Shown here in pieces: positions 42,218 to 54,109 of a DNA stretch of 64,000 nucleotides. Location of the stretch: assembly GCF_009727055.1 (NCBI RefSeq), contig NC_052349.1:49598706-49662705 (forward strand), read 5' to 3'. Position numbers and translations under genes: made by a program. How positions within the stretch are numbered: the stretch's first letter is position 1; the number at the start of each line of letters is the position of its first letter. Below the pieces are notes generated by a model that saw nothing but the letters and a program-made list of their open reading frames with translations, did not search any database and was not told the DNA's origin. This DNA comes from Benincasa hispida. Its lineage: Eukaryota; Streptophyta; Magnoliopsida; Cucurbitales; Cucurbitaceae.

Positions 42218-44090
42218 TGTTGGGTTTTACGTCCTAAAACTCGTAGTTTGTAAGAAGATAAATATTTTCTATAGTCAATAAACTTATTATTGATTTTATA
42301 AATTACATACATAAAAGTCTAAATCCAATAAACTAAGATCCATGGCTATTATATAAATACTTGAACTTTCTGTGGACATAAAGATGGATCAAGTTCGAGT
42401 AAATAGCAAAAACGATCTATAGTACATGATTAAGGTTAGGTACCTTATTTTGGTAGCACTATTGGATGCGACCTACTTTGTAGTTGTTACAAAGAGTTGT
42501 AAAGTGCTATAAATGAAGTGATCCTAATTCGTACATGTTATGACATGACGAGTGGTGGCATCCTATGCAATGAGTTTGCATAAGATCGGACCAAGAAATA
42601 AGTCACTCTTACTTTATAACGTTGTTTACTGTATAAGACTGACTATTTCAGTTAGATAACCTAGGTAACTCGATCTTAATCCTGAGTTAATTAAAAACTC
42701 CTGTTTATCTGGGATTATCCTTAGATTTCCATATATGAGGGTTGGCTTAATAGTGTGACTCAATAAGCTGCCCATTTCAAGGGTAAGACCGAAAAGATAG
42801 CTGGGGACATAGGGTGCGAGACGGAATTCACGCTTACCCGATTTACGGATAGGAGAAATGTTGTTCTCCTAAGTACTTAATCCAGGTCTTGAACAAGGGG
42901 CCTCACCCTCTCACTGGGCTAAGAGAGTTTTGGTTTAGTGACTGGATCACAAACAATTAGTTCATTAGAGGATCAGTAGGAACTTAAGGAACAAGACATA
43001 ATCTCGAGGGTAAAACAGACATTTGACCCAACGGTTCTTATGAACAACCTTTGAAGGGTCGATTTACTAATTATGGTTAAATCATGTGGACATAATATAT
43101 CTACAGTGAAGGGAGTGCAACTATGGGCTTTAGTGGAGTGACTCATTATAACGAATGGGGCTTAATTCGGTGTAATGAGTTCAACCAATTAATCTCGGAT
43201 CGTTGGAATCCATGATCTTTAGGTCGACGAAGTCCCCCTACTAGCTTGTAAATGGCTTAGCTTTAGAATAGCGTGATAAGTTAATTTGAAACGTTCAAAT
43301 TAGAATTAAGGGAATTAGTATTTATATAAATATAATTATATGTTTAAGAATTAAACGGAATAGGAGAATTAATATTTAAATATGATTTAAATATATGAAG
43401 GTGGATTTGTGTAAAATTAATTTAATATTTGATATTAAATTAACTAGAATTAATTAAATTGTTTAAATAATTATTTATTAATTTTATTAACAAATTAATT
43501 TTATACAGTTAATGATATTTTTAATTTTTTAAATCAAATTTATTTTTTAAATCATTTGATAAAAATTGAAAAAATGGAAAAACAACACAAAAATGGAAAT
43601 TTGGTTTTTTCCATTAAGCTTTCAACTTGCTCACACAAAACCCACTTCATTTGGCTTCAATAACTTCAAGCATGAGCAACATCTTATGCAACCATCTTCT
43701 TTGCATGATAGCTTGCAATATATTGAGAAGATTGGAGTGGAACTGAGGCATACAAATATAGAATTTTTTGCTGAAAATTCGTGTTGAAGAAGTTGTTCTT
43801 CAAGTGGGTTGAAACAGTGAGCTTTTCTCCAAGTTTCTTTCATTCAAGCTTATTTTGAATCCCACAACTCAATCTAAAGCCTCAAGAGAATAGTGGGGAA
43901 GATCTTGAGATAGTCTACAGCAAGATTTGGAGAAGTTTGCAGCTGAAAATCAAGATTTGAAAAAGTTCTACAAAGGTATGGCTTGAAACCCTCTTGTTTT
44001 AGTATGAGCATGCTTTAGTTACTGCCAAAATCAATGAATTAGTGCTTATTGATCTTTGTTGCTTCCGCTGTTTGCTGATATACTCCATCA
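42218..44090 (+). repeat. copia-D 3' LTR
   Basis: 1873 bases, TGTTGGGTTTTACG... to ...ACTCCATCA. Same family as the LTRs at 46408, 55200 (minus), 59247 and the solo LTR at 2857. A tract CCAAGTGGTAGTAT lies directly before it. The ORF at 43566-43787 falls in LTR sequence and is not considered a gene. Confidence 0.88.
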
Positions 44091-46133
44091 AAACTATCTA
44101 CATGCAAGTGATTATAACTAAGTACCGTCATACCTTAGGTACTCTTGCTCAGATACCTTCATGTCCCTCAGTATCGAGCTGCTCGGATACCTTCTCAAAT
44201 GTCCCTTAGTGTCGAGCTTCAAGTAATACTAGTCATACTATGACTTTCCTTTTAAAGCATGTAAAGCAAAACACATATAAAACATGTCTTTAAAGGTACT
44301 AACGCATGTTTTGTGTATTTAAACACATAAATACTTTTTCAATATACTTTCATACATGGCATACGTTTAAAAATATAACTCATAGTTTGCTTGGAAACTA
44401 CTCTGCAAAACTAGCTAGCATGAGAATAATCTTTCTTAAAACATGGTTTCTTTAAAACATTGTAAATATTTAGTCACTCACAACTTTAGGATTATTCCTG
44501 AAAGGTTGATATGCTTTTAACACTGGTGTCAATCTTGTGGATACAAAAGCATGTATTTAGTTACTAGCATTAGTCTCCCTTTTGAGACTAACCCTCAAAT
44601 AAACTTTGCGTTTAGCCTTCACCTAGAAGACTTTCACTCAACCCATACCTTACTATAGGTTTAGTACTTAAAAATTTGCTTGAGATTTTTGGCTCTTGCT
44701 ATGTGTCCAACACATCACACAAACGCATCCCCACTTGTGCAACCAACAGTTGCTCTAATTTCTTTAGCTGCACATGGTCATCCAAAAAAGCTGCTATGCC
44801 TCAAAGACTCCAACGCAAGCCTCCCTCAGCCCACACAGCAAGTCCAACGCATAGGAATGTTGAGCCCTTGGTCTGTCCGAGCATTTAATTCGAGCTGCCA
44901 GCTTACTCAACCCAAGCAGCTGCCTGCTTGTTCATGAAATTTCAGATTTAACTTTCGAAATTAATAACTCAAATTATAGAGTTCATCTCAAGAAATTTCC
45001 TTCTACAAACTTGTTTAAAATTGTCTCAAGAAGCTTATCTTAAAATGTAAACTCTTCGTAGTTCGTCCTAGAGACTCAATTCTTCATCGACGGCCCAGAT
45101 TCACCCGTGAACTGGACCTCTTGTCACTTTTTCCCTTCTCCGGCCTTATTCCGGTGAGACCTTCTTCCAGCGGTGTCACCTCTGAAACTAGACTCTTAGC
45201 GCTTTTCAAGACACCAAGATCTCTTAATTTTCATGGAAGAATTGTTCAAACTGAGCTTTTGAAGTTCAGCCTCCCCTTTTTATATTGCTTTCCACGGCTT
45301 ACCATTAAAGCCTAGCATGACACCTTTAGCTTAAAATCTGGTGCTTACGACAGCTGTTGCCCTTAATTGGTGGTTAAGACTGATCAACGCATGCTTCAAT
45401 CGTTTAGCTCACGCCCATCGTTTAGCTCATCGTTTAGTGATTTCTCTCGCTGTCGCTTATCACCCAACGATTTTGCTGTCGCTCATTGTCTAGCGCATCA
45501 CGCCCATCGTCTAGCGCTCATGCCCATCGTGTAGTGCTATCATCTTGCGTCATCGTCTAACGCTTATGCTGATCGTGTAGCATCATCACCTATCGTGTAA
45601 CGCTATAGTCTAGCGTATCACTTTGCATCGTTTAGCACCGCACATAGCTACATGATCGTCTAGCACATCACTTAACGCGACCCATAGCTACACGATCATC
45701 TGTGCGTGCCACTCCAATGCCCAACACCCACGCTCGCGCACACTTGATGTTGTCGTATGCATGCTAACCTCTCAAGACTTGGTTACCGCATGCCTTGTCC
45801 AATGAATGTCTTTTCTTCACTCGGTCACACTTGGCTCCCTTAAATGCCCAACTAACCTCTCAAATAGGTAAACGCCCTTGGCTCAACTTTAATGCCTAGC
45901 ATAAGGCTAACACATGGGCAAACACTTAGCCAAAATTCTAACTTCCAACACATGGTTACACTTGGCCAGTTTTTCTAGCTTCACCCAAGAGTCAAGCTTT
46001 CAAACTTAAACTTTTCTTCTAACTTTTACCCTTTTCCCTACAATTAATCATCAATTCTTGCCTTAACCTACTCACCAGATTGATCTTAGTAGGGAACATA
46101 CACAAGTAGAGAAATTACGGCTCAGGGTTTACA
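44091..46133 (-). repeat. gypsy-T type LTR fragment
   Basis: Resembles the gypsy-T LTR from 'ataactaagtac(c/t)gtcatacc' (44113; 20625) to an end GGGTTTACA at 46133. It is a more distant relative: the middle (45400-45720) carries a palindrome array not found in the gypsy-T LTR. The copia-D LTR lies directly at its left. No genes. Confidence 0.65.
45400..45720. repeat. CATCGTSTAGC repeat array in gypsy-type LTR
   Basis: About 18 copies of a motif like CATCGTCTAGCGC or CACGATCGTCTAG with 15-25 base spacing, in an LTR of a gypsy family. It is the same word as in the copia arrays. Confidence 0.7.
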
Positions 46134-46407
46134 GTGTAAGTGAGAGCGAGAGGGCTAGACAATGAGCACAAGGCGTTGGGCGTTGGAGTGGTGCGCGCGA
46201 TGATTGTGTAGCTACATGCGGCGTAAACGATGCACTAGACAATAACACTACACGATAGGCGATGGCACTACATGATTAGCATAAGCGCTAGATGATAGCA
46301 CTAGACAATAGCGCTAAATGATGAGCTTGGGCGTTACACGATAAGCGTGAGGGCTACACGATAGGCGAAACACTAGACGATGGGCATTGTGCGATAGACG
46401 CAGGTGC
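46134..46407 (+). repeat. Inverted copy of the 45470-45730 array
   Basis: Reverse complement of the array at 45470-45730: GGCGTTGGAGTGGTGCGCGC (46176) mirrors the GTGCGTGCCACTCCAATGCC stretch at 45702, with the following copies in matching order. Loop between the arms is about 400 bases. Cut on the right by the copia-E LTR. Confidence 0.7.
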
Positions 46408-48226
46408 TATTGGGTTTTATATCCTAAAAGCTCGTGGTATTTAAACAATGAAACTTATTATGAAAATTCAATAAAGGTATTATTGAATAGATTTGTTGCT
46501 TATTAGAAATCCAATAAGCTTGAAAGTCCCTTGACTATTGGATGAATACTTGAACTTTATGTAGAGACATAAAGGTGGATCAGGTTCGAGGAAATAGTTA
46601 AATGATCTATAGTTATGAATAGGGTTGTGTACCTTATTCTGGTAACACTATTAGATGTGGCCTTCTCTATAGTTGTTGCAAGGAGTTGTAAAGCGCTACA
46701 AACGAAGTGATCCTAGGACATGAGGAGTGGGGGTGTCCTTGTGAAAAAGGGTTTGTATAAGATTGGACCACAAAATTAGTCACTCTTACTTTATAATGTT
46801 GTTTATTGTTTAAGACTGACTATTTCAAAGAGATGACCTATGTAACTTGACCTTAATCCTAAGCTAATTATGAACTCTTGTTTATTCAGGATTATACTTA
46901 GATTTGCATAGGTGTGGGTTGGCTCAACAGGGCCGTCTCAATTATACTCCCATTTCAGGGGTAAGACTGGATAAATAGTTGGGGACATAGGGTGCAAGAT
47001 GGAATTCACCGCTACCCGCTTTAGGGATAGTAGAGAGGTTGTTCCCTTAAGTGCTGATTCTGGGTCTTGAACAAGGGGCCCAACCCTCTCACTGGCCCGA
47101 GAGGGACTCAGTTTTGTTAATTGGATCATAAAACAATTGTTCATTAGGGGATAAGTGGGGACTTAAAGAGCAAGAGTAATTTCAGGAGTAAAACAGATAT
47201 TTGACCCACCCGTTATTACGAACAACCTGTGAAGGGTTGACTTACTAATCATGGTTATATCGAGTGGAATAATATATCTAAGTGAGGAGTTTAACTATAG
47301 CTTTAGTGGAGTGACCCATTAGTTAACGAATTGGGTTAGATCGATCTAATGAGTTTAGCCGATTAATCTCGGATCCTTGGAGCCCATGATCTGTAGGTCC
47401 ACGAGGTCCCCCTACAAGCTCGAAAATGTTAACTCTAGAGTAGTGTTATAAGTAAATTTAAATTGTTCAAATTGGAATCAAACGAAATTGAGAATATATA
47501 TATATATATTTAAATATGATTTAAATATATGAAAGTGAATTTGTGTAAAAATTAATTTAATATTGGATATTAAATTAATTTGAATTATTTAAATTGTTTA
47601 AATAATTATTTATTAATTTTATTAGAAAATTAATTTTGTAAAATTAATAAATTTTGATTTTAGAAATAAAATATGATTTTAAAATCAAAAATAGATTTTG
47701 AAAATAGAAAATTACACAAAAAAAGAAAAATTAGATTTTTCATCTTCATCTTCAAGTTGCTCACAATGAAACCCATTTCTTCAACCTTCATTTACTCCAA
47801 GCATGAGTTGCATCCCATGCAGCAAATCTCTTTGCATGATAGTCTGCAATATATTGAAGAGATTGGAGTGAAGTTGACGTGTGGCAACTGATTGAATTTT
47901 TCTGAAAAATTTGGGTAGAAGAAGATGTTCTTCATTTTGGGTTGTTGCAGTGAGCATTCTCTAAATTCGCTTTGATTCCAGCTTATTTTGAGTCCCACAA
48001 CTCAATCTAGAGCATTAAGAGAATAGTAAAGAAGATCTTGTGGTGATCTACATAAAGATTCGGAGGATTTAGCAGCTAGAAATCAAGATTTCAACGGTTT
48101 TTCAAAGGTATGTTCTTGAAACCCATTAAACTATGTTTAAGCATGTTTTCTTTTCTGCCAAAATTAATGAATTAGAGTGCTTATGGATCCTGTTCGCTTC
48201 CGCTGTGTGCTGGTACCTCTCCAACA
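46408..48226 (+). repeat. copia-E 5' LTR
   Basis: 1819 bases; starts TATTGGG (one change from TGTTGGG) and ends CTCCAACA directly before the primer site. Aligned with the copia-D LTR throughout. An (AT)n run lies at about 47495-47510. Confidence 0.85.
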
Positions 48227-48228
48227 AT

Positions 48229-48240
48229 TGGTATCAGAGC
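48229..48240 (+). other. copia-E primer binding site (tRNA-Met)
   Basis: TGGTATCAGAGC two bases after the LTR. Confidence 0.9.
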
Positions 48241-48499
48241 ATCATATAAGCATTCGATTTGGTTTAATTTTGGTTTGGTGGGTGTTTTATATGAAAATAT
48301 GAAACTGTTGTACTAATATGGTTTTATGAGTCAAGCCTATAATTTCTCTTTGATTTCTCGTTTAAATTTGTAATTGGCTCTTGTTTTATGCCCAAGAGTC
48401 TGTAATTTATTTGGAGTCATTAGAGTTGAAATTATGCTGTAATTCGAAGAAAAAGCAAAGAGGTCGAGTTGCAGATTTCAGAAAATCAGTCTATGTTCA

Positions 48500-49260
48500 T
48501 ATCATCGTTGAGCTTCAGTAGCTAAACGATCATTTAGCTTCATGCATGAGACGATCTAAAGAAAAGCTAAACAATCATGTAGCTTCAGGCGTTGATCGTT
48601 TAGGTGTTGTGCACTAGACGATCGTGTACCTACGGGAGTTAAGCGATGCGTTGTGTTGCTATGTGATGGCACTACACGATTGTGTACCTTCGAGCGGGAT
48701 CTAAGCGATAGCATTACACAATTGTTTACCTTTGATCGGGAGCTAAGCGATGCGTTCAGTTGCTATATGATAGCACTAAGCGATCGTTTACCTCTATGCG
48801 CAGCTAAGCGATGCGTTGAAATGCTAAGTGATAGCATTAAGCGATCGTTTACCTATGAGCGGTAGCTGGGCGATGCGTCGAGAGCTATGCAATAGCACTA
48901 GGTTATCACTTACCNNNNNNNNNNNNNNNNNNNNNNNNNNNNNNNNNNNNNNNNNNNNNNNNNNNNNNNNNNNNNNNNNNNNNNNNNNNCTAAATGATCA
49001 GCGCTAGACGATGGCGCTAAGCAATCGTGTAGTAAATGTCCGTGCTAAATGATGGAGTTGTGCGATAGTGTTCGACACTAAGCGATCGCGTAGCGTCCTC
49101 CAACACTAGACGATGAAACTATGTGATAGAAGGCAAACACTACACGATCGTGTAGCTTTGTTAAGCGATATGCATTGGTTGCTAAGCGACCAAGCAAACA
49201 CTAAACGATCAGGAAAAATGCATGACGATGGTCGTCATTATTAAACGATCAGCCTTAGCA
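48500..49260. repeat. ACGATCGT palindrome array in copia-E leader
   Basis: The longest array. It includes a perfect 16-base palindrome CTACACGATCGTGTAG at 49140-49155 and AAGCGATCGTTTACC at 48778 and 48839. The assembly gap lies inside it. Confidence 0.78.
48915..48989. other. Assembly gap (75 N)
   Basis: Seventy-five N bases, inside the palindrome array. Confidence 0.99.
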
Positions 49261-50194
49261 AGATATTGGGCGAGAGGAAAAGAAGCTGGTTCGATCGCTT
49301 CTCTTGAGGTCTGTCTGGTTCAGCTTCAAATAGTTTGTGTCTGGTCCGGTTCAGACTCTACTGGTCTAGTTCTGACGGTTTGAGTCCGATTCAAGCGGGT
49401 TCGAATGGTTCGAGCGGTGTTCAAGCTGTTTTTGTAATTGTTAGGCTTTTGTTTGCTTGTTTTTGCCAAAACTAAAACCATATCAGTCTAGGTTTAATTA
49501 TTTATGCATTGGATGTATGTTATAATTAAATAAATCTTGTATGTGCATATAGTATGCCATTTAGATTTAAAATCCCACCATAGGAAGCATGTAACATGCA
49601 TTGAAAGTATGTTATAATTTATTATAATATATAGTATGCATGTCAGGGTTTCTTGTATTTAATATAAGGGTTATTATTAAATATTGAATGTATGTATGTT
49701 GTGGCTATTTAGCATGTCTAAAGTTTTATAAGTTGTTATAAAATTGGGTTTGACATTTAAAATCCATAACGAAGAATAGCTGCATACTCACGTAGGTTGA
49801 CCACTTATTTTAATTAGTTAAAATAGGTTGTTAAACTTGTAAAACTAGGGTTACAAACTCAACCGATATATAATCCTGTCGAAGGCTGGGGGTATTTAAG
49901 TTGATGGTCTACGGAACACCTCCTACCTAGGGATTATGGCCGAATAATTGAATGTTGGTAACCGGTTTTATGAGTACTCGTGAGCGATGTGAGGTAATAA
50001 AAGGGTTTATCACTTAGACATCATAGGTTTAAGTCCACTTATAAATGTTATACTTGGATAAACCACATAGACTTAGGGTTGTTTTTATTAGATGGAAAAT
50101 AACCTAAGTATAATTTTACCAAAAAAAAATAGAACACTTAAGTGGTAGTCAATAACTTCTATATGATAGAGTTATTAGAAAACTTCAATGAGAG

Positions 50195-50640
50195 ATCAAT
50201 AACAGGGGCCCCGCCCTCTCAATGGCTCAAGAGGGACTCGGTTCTGTTGATTGGATCACAAAACAATTGTTCATTAAGGGATCAGTGGGGACTTAAGGAA
50301 CAAGAGGTAATTTCGGGGGTAAAACAGAGATTTGACCCAACTGTTATTACGAACAAAGGGTTGACTTACTAATCATGATTATATCGAGTGGACATAATAT
50401 ATCTACAGTGAGGGGAGTTCAACTATGGGCTTTAGTGGAGTGACCCATAAGTTAACGAATGGGGGTTAGATAGGTCTAATGAGTTTAGCCGATTAATCTC
50501 GAATCGGTGGAGCCCATGATCTGTAGGTCCACGAGGTCCCCTTACTAGGTCGAAAATGGATTAGCTCTAGAGTAGCGTGACAAGTTAATTTGAAACGTTC
50601 AAATTAGAAGCAAACAGAATTGGAGTAAAATCAAAATCTG
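50195..50640 (+). repeat. D-type LTR internal fragment
   Basis: Matches the middle of the copia-E LTR (for example 'gagggactcggttctgtt' and 'ggtaatttcgggggtaaaac', compare 47101-47200). It has neither LTR end, so it is a rearranged piece and not an insertion with its own ends. The ORF at 50142-50372 is a frame accident. Confidence 0.8.
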
Positions 50641-50780
50641 TAGGTCCACGTGAGTATACTAATGTTATTAACTTACTTCTAGAATTGGAGAGTAGCGTGA
50701 TAAGTTAATTTGAAACGTTCGAATTCTAGTATACTCACTTCCAATGTACATAACAGTAAAATCAAATCAATAAACAAATT
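50641..50780. other. Short rearranged filler with inverted repeat
   Basis: GTGAGTATACTA at about 50651 and its complement TAGTATACTCAC at about 50728 flank a second copy of LTR sequence (AGCGTGATAAGTTAATTTG). It looks like patchwork repair or a local assembly error. Confidence 0.5.
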
Positions 50781-51450
50781 ACTAGCGGTTGATTATACCA
50801 GAAGAGTTTTAACAAAGGATTGTCCTCTATCTCCCAACTCATCTGAAATTATGAATTATGTAGATGAGAATGCTGAATTCGAACAATAAGATAAATATGA
50901 TTTACTTGTTATCGAAGCATGTTTAGTGGAAAATGATAAAATCTGGATAATTGATTCAGGTGCTGCTAATCATGTATGTACTATCTCACAGGAAACAAAT
51001 TCCTGGAGACAGTTGACAAAAGGTGAAACAATCTTTAAGGTAGAGACCAGGGAAATTATTTCAACCAAAGTAGTGGGAGATATGAAGTTATTTATAGGAG
51101 ATAAGTACATTTATTTGAAAAATGTATATTATATTCCTTCTATGAAAAGGAATATAATATCTGTCTCCTGTTTGCTAGAACATAATTATAAAGTTTATTT
51201 CGAAAAGGGTGAAGTGTTCATCAAAATGGGTAATAAACAAATTTGCTCTGCAAAATTAGAAAATAACTTGTACATGTTAAAACCAACTGAGGTCAAAGCT
51301 ATTTTGAACATAGAGATGTTTAAAACTATTGGGACCCATAAGAAAAGGAAGATTTTTCTAAATGCCTATCTTTGGTACTTGAGACTGGGTCACATAAATC
51401 TCAACAGGATTGAGAGATTGGTTAAGAACGGTAGTTTAAACAAGTTATAA
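50781..51450 (+). pseudogene. copia-E protease and GAG-pre-integrase
   Basis: ORF of 174 residues from 50926. IWIIDSGAANHVCTI near the start has the D-S-G-A protease motif. YYIPSMKRNIISVSCLLEHN and VFIKMGNKQICSAKLENNLY follow, and YLRLGHINLNRIERLVKNG is the start of the zinc segment. TAA at 51448-51450 replaces a Glu codon. Bases 50781-50925 still read as the end of gag (DYTRRVLTKDCPLSPNSSE). Confidence 0.85.
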
Positions 51451-51945
51451 GACAGTTCATTACCACCATGTGAGTCCTGTCTTGAGGGTAAAATGACAAA
51501 AAGATCTTTTTTTGGAAAAGGTCTTAGAGCCAAAGAACCCCTAGAATTGATTCATTCAGACCTTTGTGGGCCTCTAAATGTTAGAGCAAGAGGAGGGTAT
51601 GAATATTTCATCAGTTTCATCAGGAGGGTATGGGCATGTTTACTTAATGCGGCAAAAGCCTGAAACTTTTGAAAAGTTCAAAGAGTAGGCAGAGGTTGAG
51701 AACCAATTAGGTAAAAAGATTAAAACGCTTCGATCGAATCGAGGTGGTGAGTATATAAAAATAGAATTCTAGAACTATTTGATAGAACATGGAATTCAAT
51801 CTCAACTCACAACCCTTGGCACACCTCAGCAGAATGGTGTGGCAGAGAGGAGAAATAGAACCTTGTTGGACATGGTTCGTTTCATGATGAGTTATGCTCA
51901 ATTACCAAATTCTTTTTGGGGACACGCAGGTGAGACTGTGGAGTA
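51451..51945 (+). pseudogene. copia-E integrase fragment
   Basis: CESCLEGKMTKRSFFGKGL, then LIHSDLCGPLNVRARGGYEY with the first Asp. A small deletion at 51620 removes the DDYSR motif. SNRGGEYIKIEF near 51733 carries Asn where the second catalytic Asp should be. QQNGVAERRNRTLLDMV keeps the Glu. The reading ends at WGHAGETVEY. Confidence 0.82.
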
Positions 51946-52980
51946 TATTTAAATAGGTCGTTATCTTGTAAAACTGTGGTTACAAACTCAACTGGTATAT
52001 AATCATATCTAAGGCTGGAGGTACTTAAGTTGACGGTCTATGGAACACCTCCTACCTAGGAATTATGGCAGAATAATTGAGCGTTGTTAACCTAGTTTTA
52101 TGAGAATACGTGAGCGATGTGAGATTTTAAAATTGGTTTATCACCTAAACATCATAGGTTAATTGCAAATATAATCATTATACTTGGAAAATCACCTAAG
52201 ACTTAGGTTATTTAATTAGCCGGAACATACCTAAGTAAAGATTTACCCAAAACAAAAAGAACACTTCAGTAGGAGATTAATAACATATAGAATATGTTGT
52301 TCTTAGTTCTTACGTCCCTAAGAGCTCACACTGTGAGATCCATGCAATGATTCATGTCGATTATAGCTCGACTGTTCCATTTGAAAAGTGTTTGCATGGG
52401 TCAATAGTAAGGTGAATAGGGGACGTAGTCCATAGTAAGTGGTTGAAGGATGTGTCTCAACGCGTCCTACGGTCTCTTCCATTAGTTTGGACCATGAGAT
52501 TTCTATGTTGCATCTACTTGTCTACTTTTATGCAATCTACGCTAGTCGTTCTTACAATGACTATCCCCTCGGAGGGTTGTAACATAGGACTCGAATCAAC
52601 TCAAACTCCAGAAATAGACAGGATTACTTAGGTTGATTCCCAACCTTGACTCTCCAATTCGATAGTATCGTTGGGGCCACTAATCTCTGATATCTGAAAA
52701 TGGAAGTTTATACTTACAAAATTACTAAGTGTTAGTAAGTTCTTGACCAAAAATTGTAACTAAATGACTATCAAAATATGAGTTATTTTGAAGATGTATT
52801 TAGTCAATAATGTCTTACTTGAGTGAATGAGTAAATTTGACTGCCCCTCGTTAGCACTTATTCTGACTCTCTATAGTATCATTGCAAATAAAATAATGAA
52901 ATTTGGGTACATTATTACTTTACTCAAATATGATTGGATTTAAAAGAAATTCATTAATATAATTTGTTTACTTTTTAGAA
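51946..52980 (+). other. Copia leader of another copy (copia-H)
   Basis: Leader sequence of the same family as copia-E (compare 49815-50110), continuing with the 'ccatagtaagtgg' and 'gatatctgaaaatggaag' stretches up to a gag start. It is joined to the integrase end of copia-E without LTR, so two copies recombined. Confidence 0.7.
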
Positions 52981-53060
52981 TGAATAGCTCATTACTACAA
53001 TTGTTGGCTTCTGATAAACTTACTAGGGACAATTAATCTACTTATCCTAACAGACGAAAA
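52981..53060 (+). pseudogene. copia-H gag start
   Basis: MNSSLLQLLASDKLTRDN from about 52981, the usual copia gag beginning (compare MASATLAFLSTEKLTGDN at 5466), then a stop. Only the first 18 residues remain. Confidence 0.7.
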
Positions 53061-53079
53061 GGAGTGAATTTGTTCTTGT

Positions 53080-53636
53080 GTAGTTGTATTCCCAGCTCCT
53101 CAATCAGATGAATCCTCAAATGTTAGGAATATTGAGTCAACGAATCTAACCACTCTCTCCCGTGCAGATCAAAGAACCGCCCTCATAGGCAGGAGTTTAC
53201 AACTCACTCAGGATTAAGATCAAGTCACCTACCATCCTGGTGAAATGTAAGTCTTTTCTAGCAATGGCATTATAAAGAGAGACTCAACATTTCATGATCT
53301 GATATTATATAAACTTTTTATATAGGATACCTTCACTCACATGTCTCCACGTGAATGAATAGAATCAGATCTTTTGTAACACTTTACAACAATTGTAACA
53401 ATTACAAAGCGGGTTGTATTAATGGTGTTACTAGAATAAGACACCCAACCTTAACAATTTACTACAGACCTTTTAGGTTTACTTAAACATGTTCCTTTTG
53501 TATGTCAACCACATACATGTTTAAGTTACATAAAATAATTCCTGAACTTTCTTTAATAGATTATTGCATATAAAACTAACCAACCATTGATTCAAATAAC
53601 ATATAACTACGAGGCTTTAGGACATACATCCCAACA
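53080..53636 (-). repeat. Copia LTR fragment, minus strand
   Basis: The minus strand begins TGTTGGGATGTATGTCCTAA at 53636 and matches the copia-2 LTR middle (GGACCGCCCTC near 53167 and complement of 24576). About the first 550 bases of an LTR. Confidence 0.75.
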
Positions 53637-54109
53637 ATACATCATTGGGAGATGGGTGTAGTAGGCTCACTGCTTATATAGAAATTTATAATTTCAAGAT
53701 ATTATGTTTAATGTTATAGCTCGTGAAGGCATAGGGAATCTAATAATCAACTCTGCACCCCCAATTCTACCTTTTATAAACATCTCACAATCCTTATTCT
53801 CATTCAATTGTACAACATATGTATTGTTTTAATTTACATATTGTTCTAGCATCAGCTACTCTTATAACGATCACCAATTAAATGAATTAATCTCTTACCA
53901 TTTCTACATAATGATGAAGTTTGCTTGGACACTTATAACATTGCATTTGAGAATAGTTAGTGTCCCTTAGGATTCGACCTCAAAATACCATGATTAATAC
54001 TTGCTATCACATTGATTAACACTTGGGTTAATGTAATAGGTGACTTAGCATGTGCATATCATTATCTAAACATTTTAAGCATAATTTATAGCAAGCATAA
54101 GACCTTTCA
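53637..54109. other. Unassigned AT-rich stretch
   Basis: No coding motif, LTR end or repeat that I recognise. It may be 5' DNA of the LINE relic that follows or original host DNA. Confidence 0.3.

Larger units (their letters stand above)
41201..44090 (+). mobile_element. copia-D internal-deletion remnant
   Basis: Plus-strand copia remnant: leader (41201-42018) fused directly to the last 20 codons of pol, then polypurine tract and 3' LTR. Everything between leader and pol end is deleted. Its 5' LTR and primer site are replaced by gypsy-B LTR. The leader aligns with the copia-E leader at 48250 (TTTGGTGGGTGTTTTATATG at 41221). The right flank is gypsy-T LTR. Confidence 0.8.
48241..50194 (+). 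other. copia-E leader
   Basis: Non-coding leader with the palindrome array at 48500-49260. At 49800-50110 it has the block 'ggttacaaactcaacc' that recurs at 51990. No ORF with support. Confidence 0.75.
46408..51945 (+). mobile_element. Ty1-copia element copia-E, rearranged
   Basis: Plus-strand element: 5' LTR (46408-48226), tRNA-Met primer site, leader with palindrome array and assembly gap, an LTR fragment in place of gag (50195-50640), then protease and integrase. It ends inside the integrase at 51945, where leader sequence of another copy follows. No RT. Confidence 0.78.

Noticed and set aside
43566..43843. ORFs at 43566-43787 and 43631-43843, and the similar pair at 47673-47998
   Set aside because: Both lie at the same place in D-type LTRs; they differ in frame between copies and have no recognised domain.
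53637..54109. A host gene in the only stretch free of LTR sequence
   Set aside because: No ORF over 60 codons, splice-site pattern or motif that I can support.
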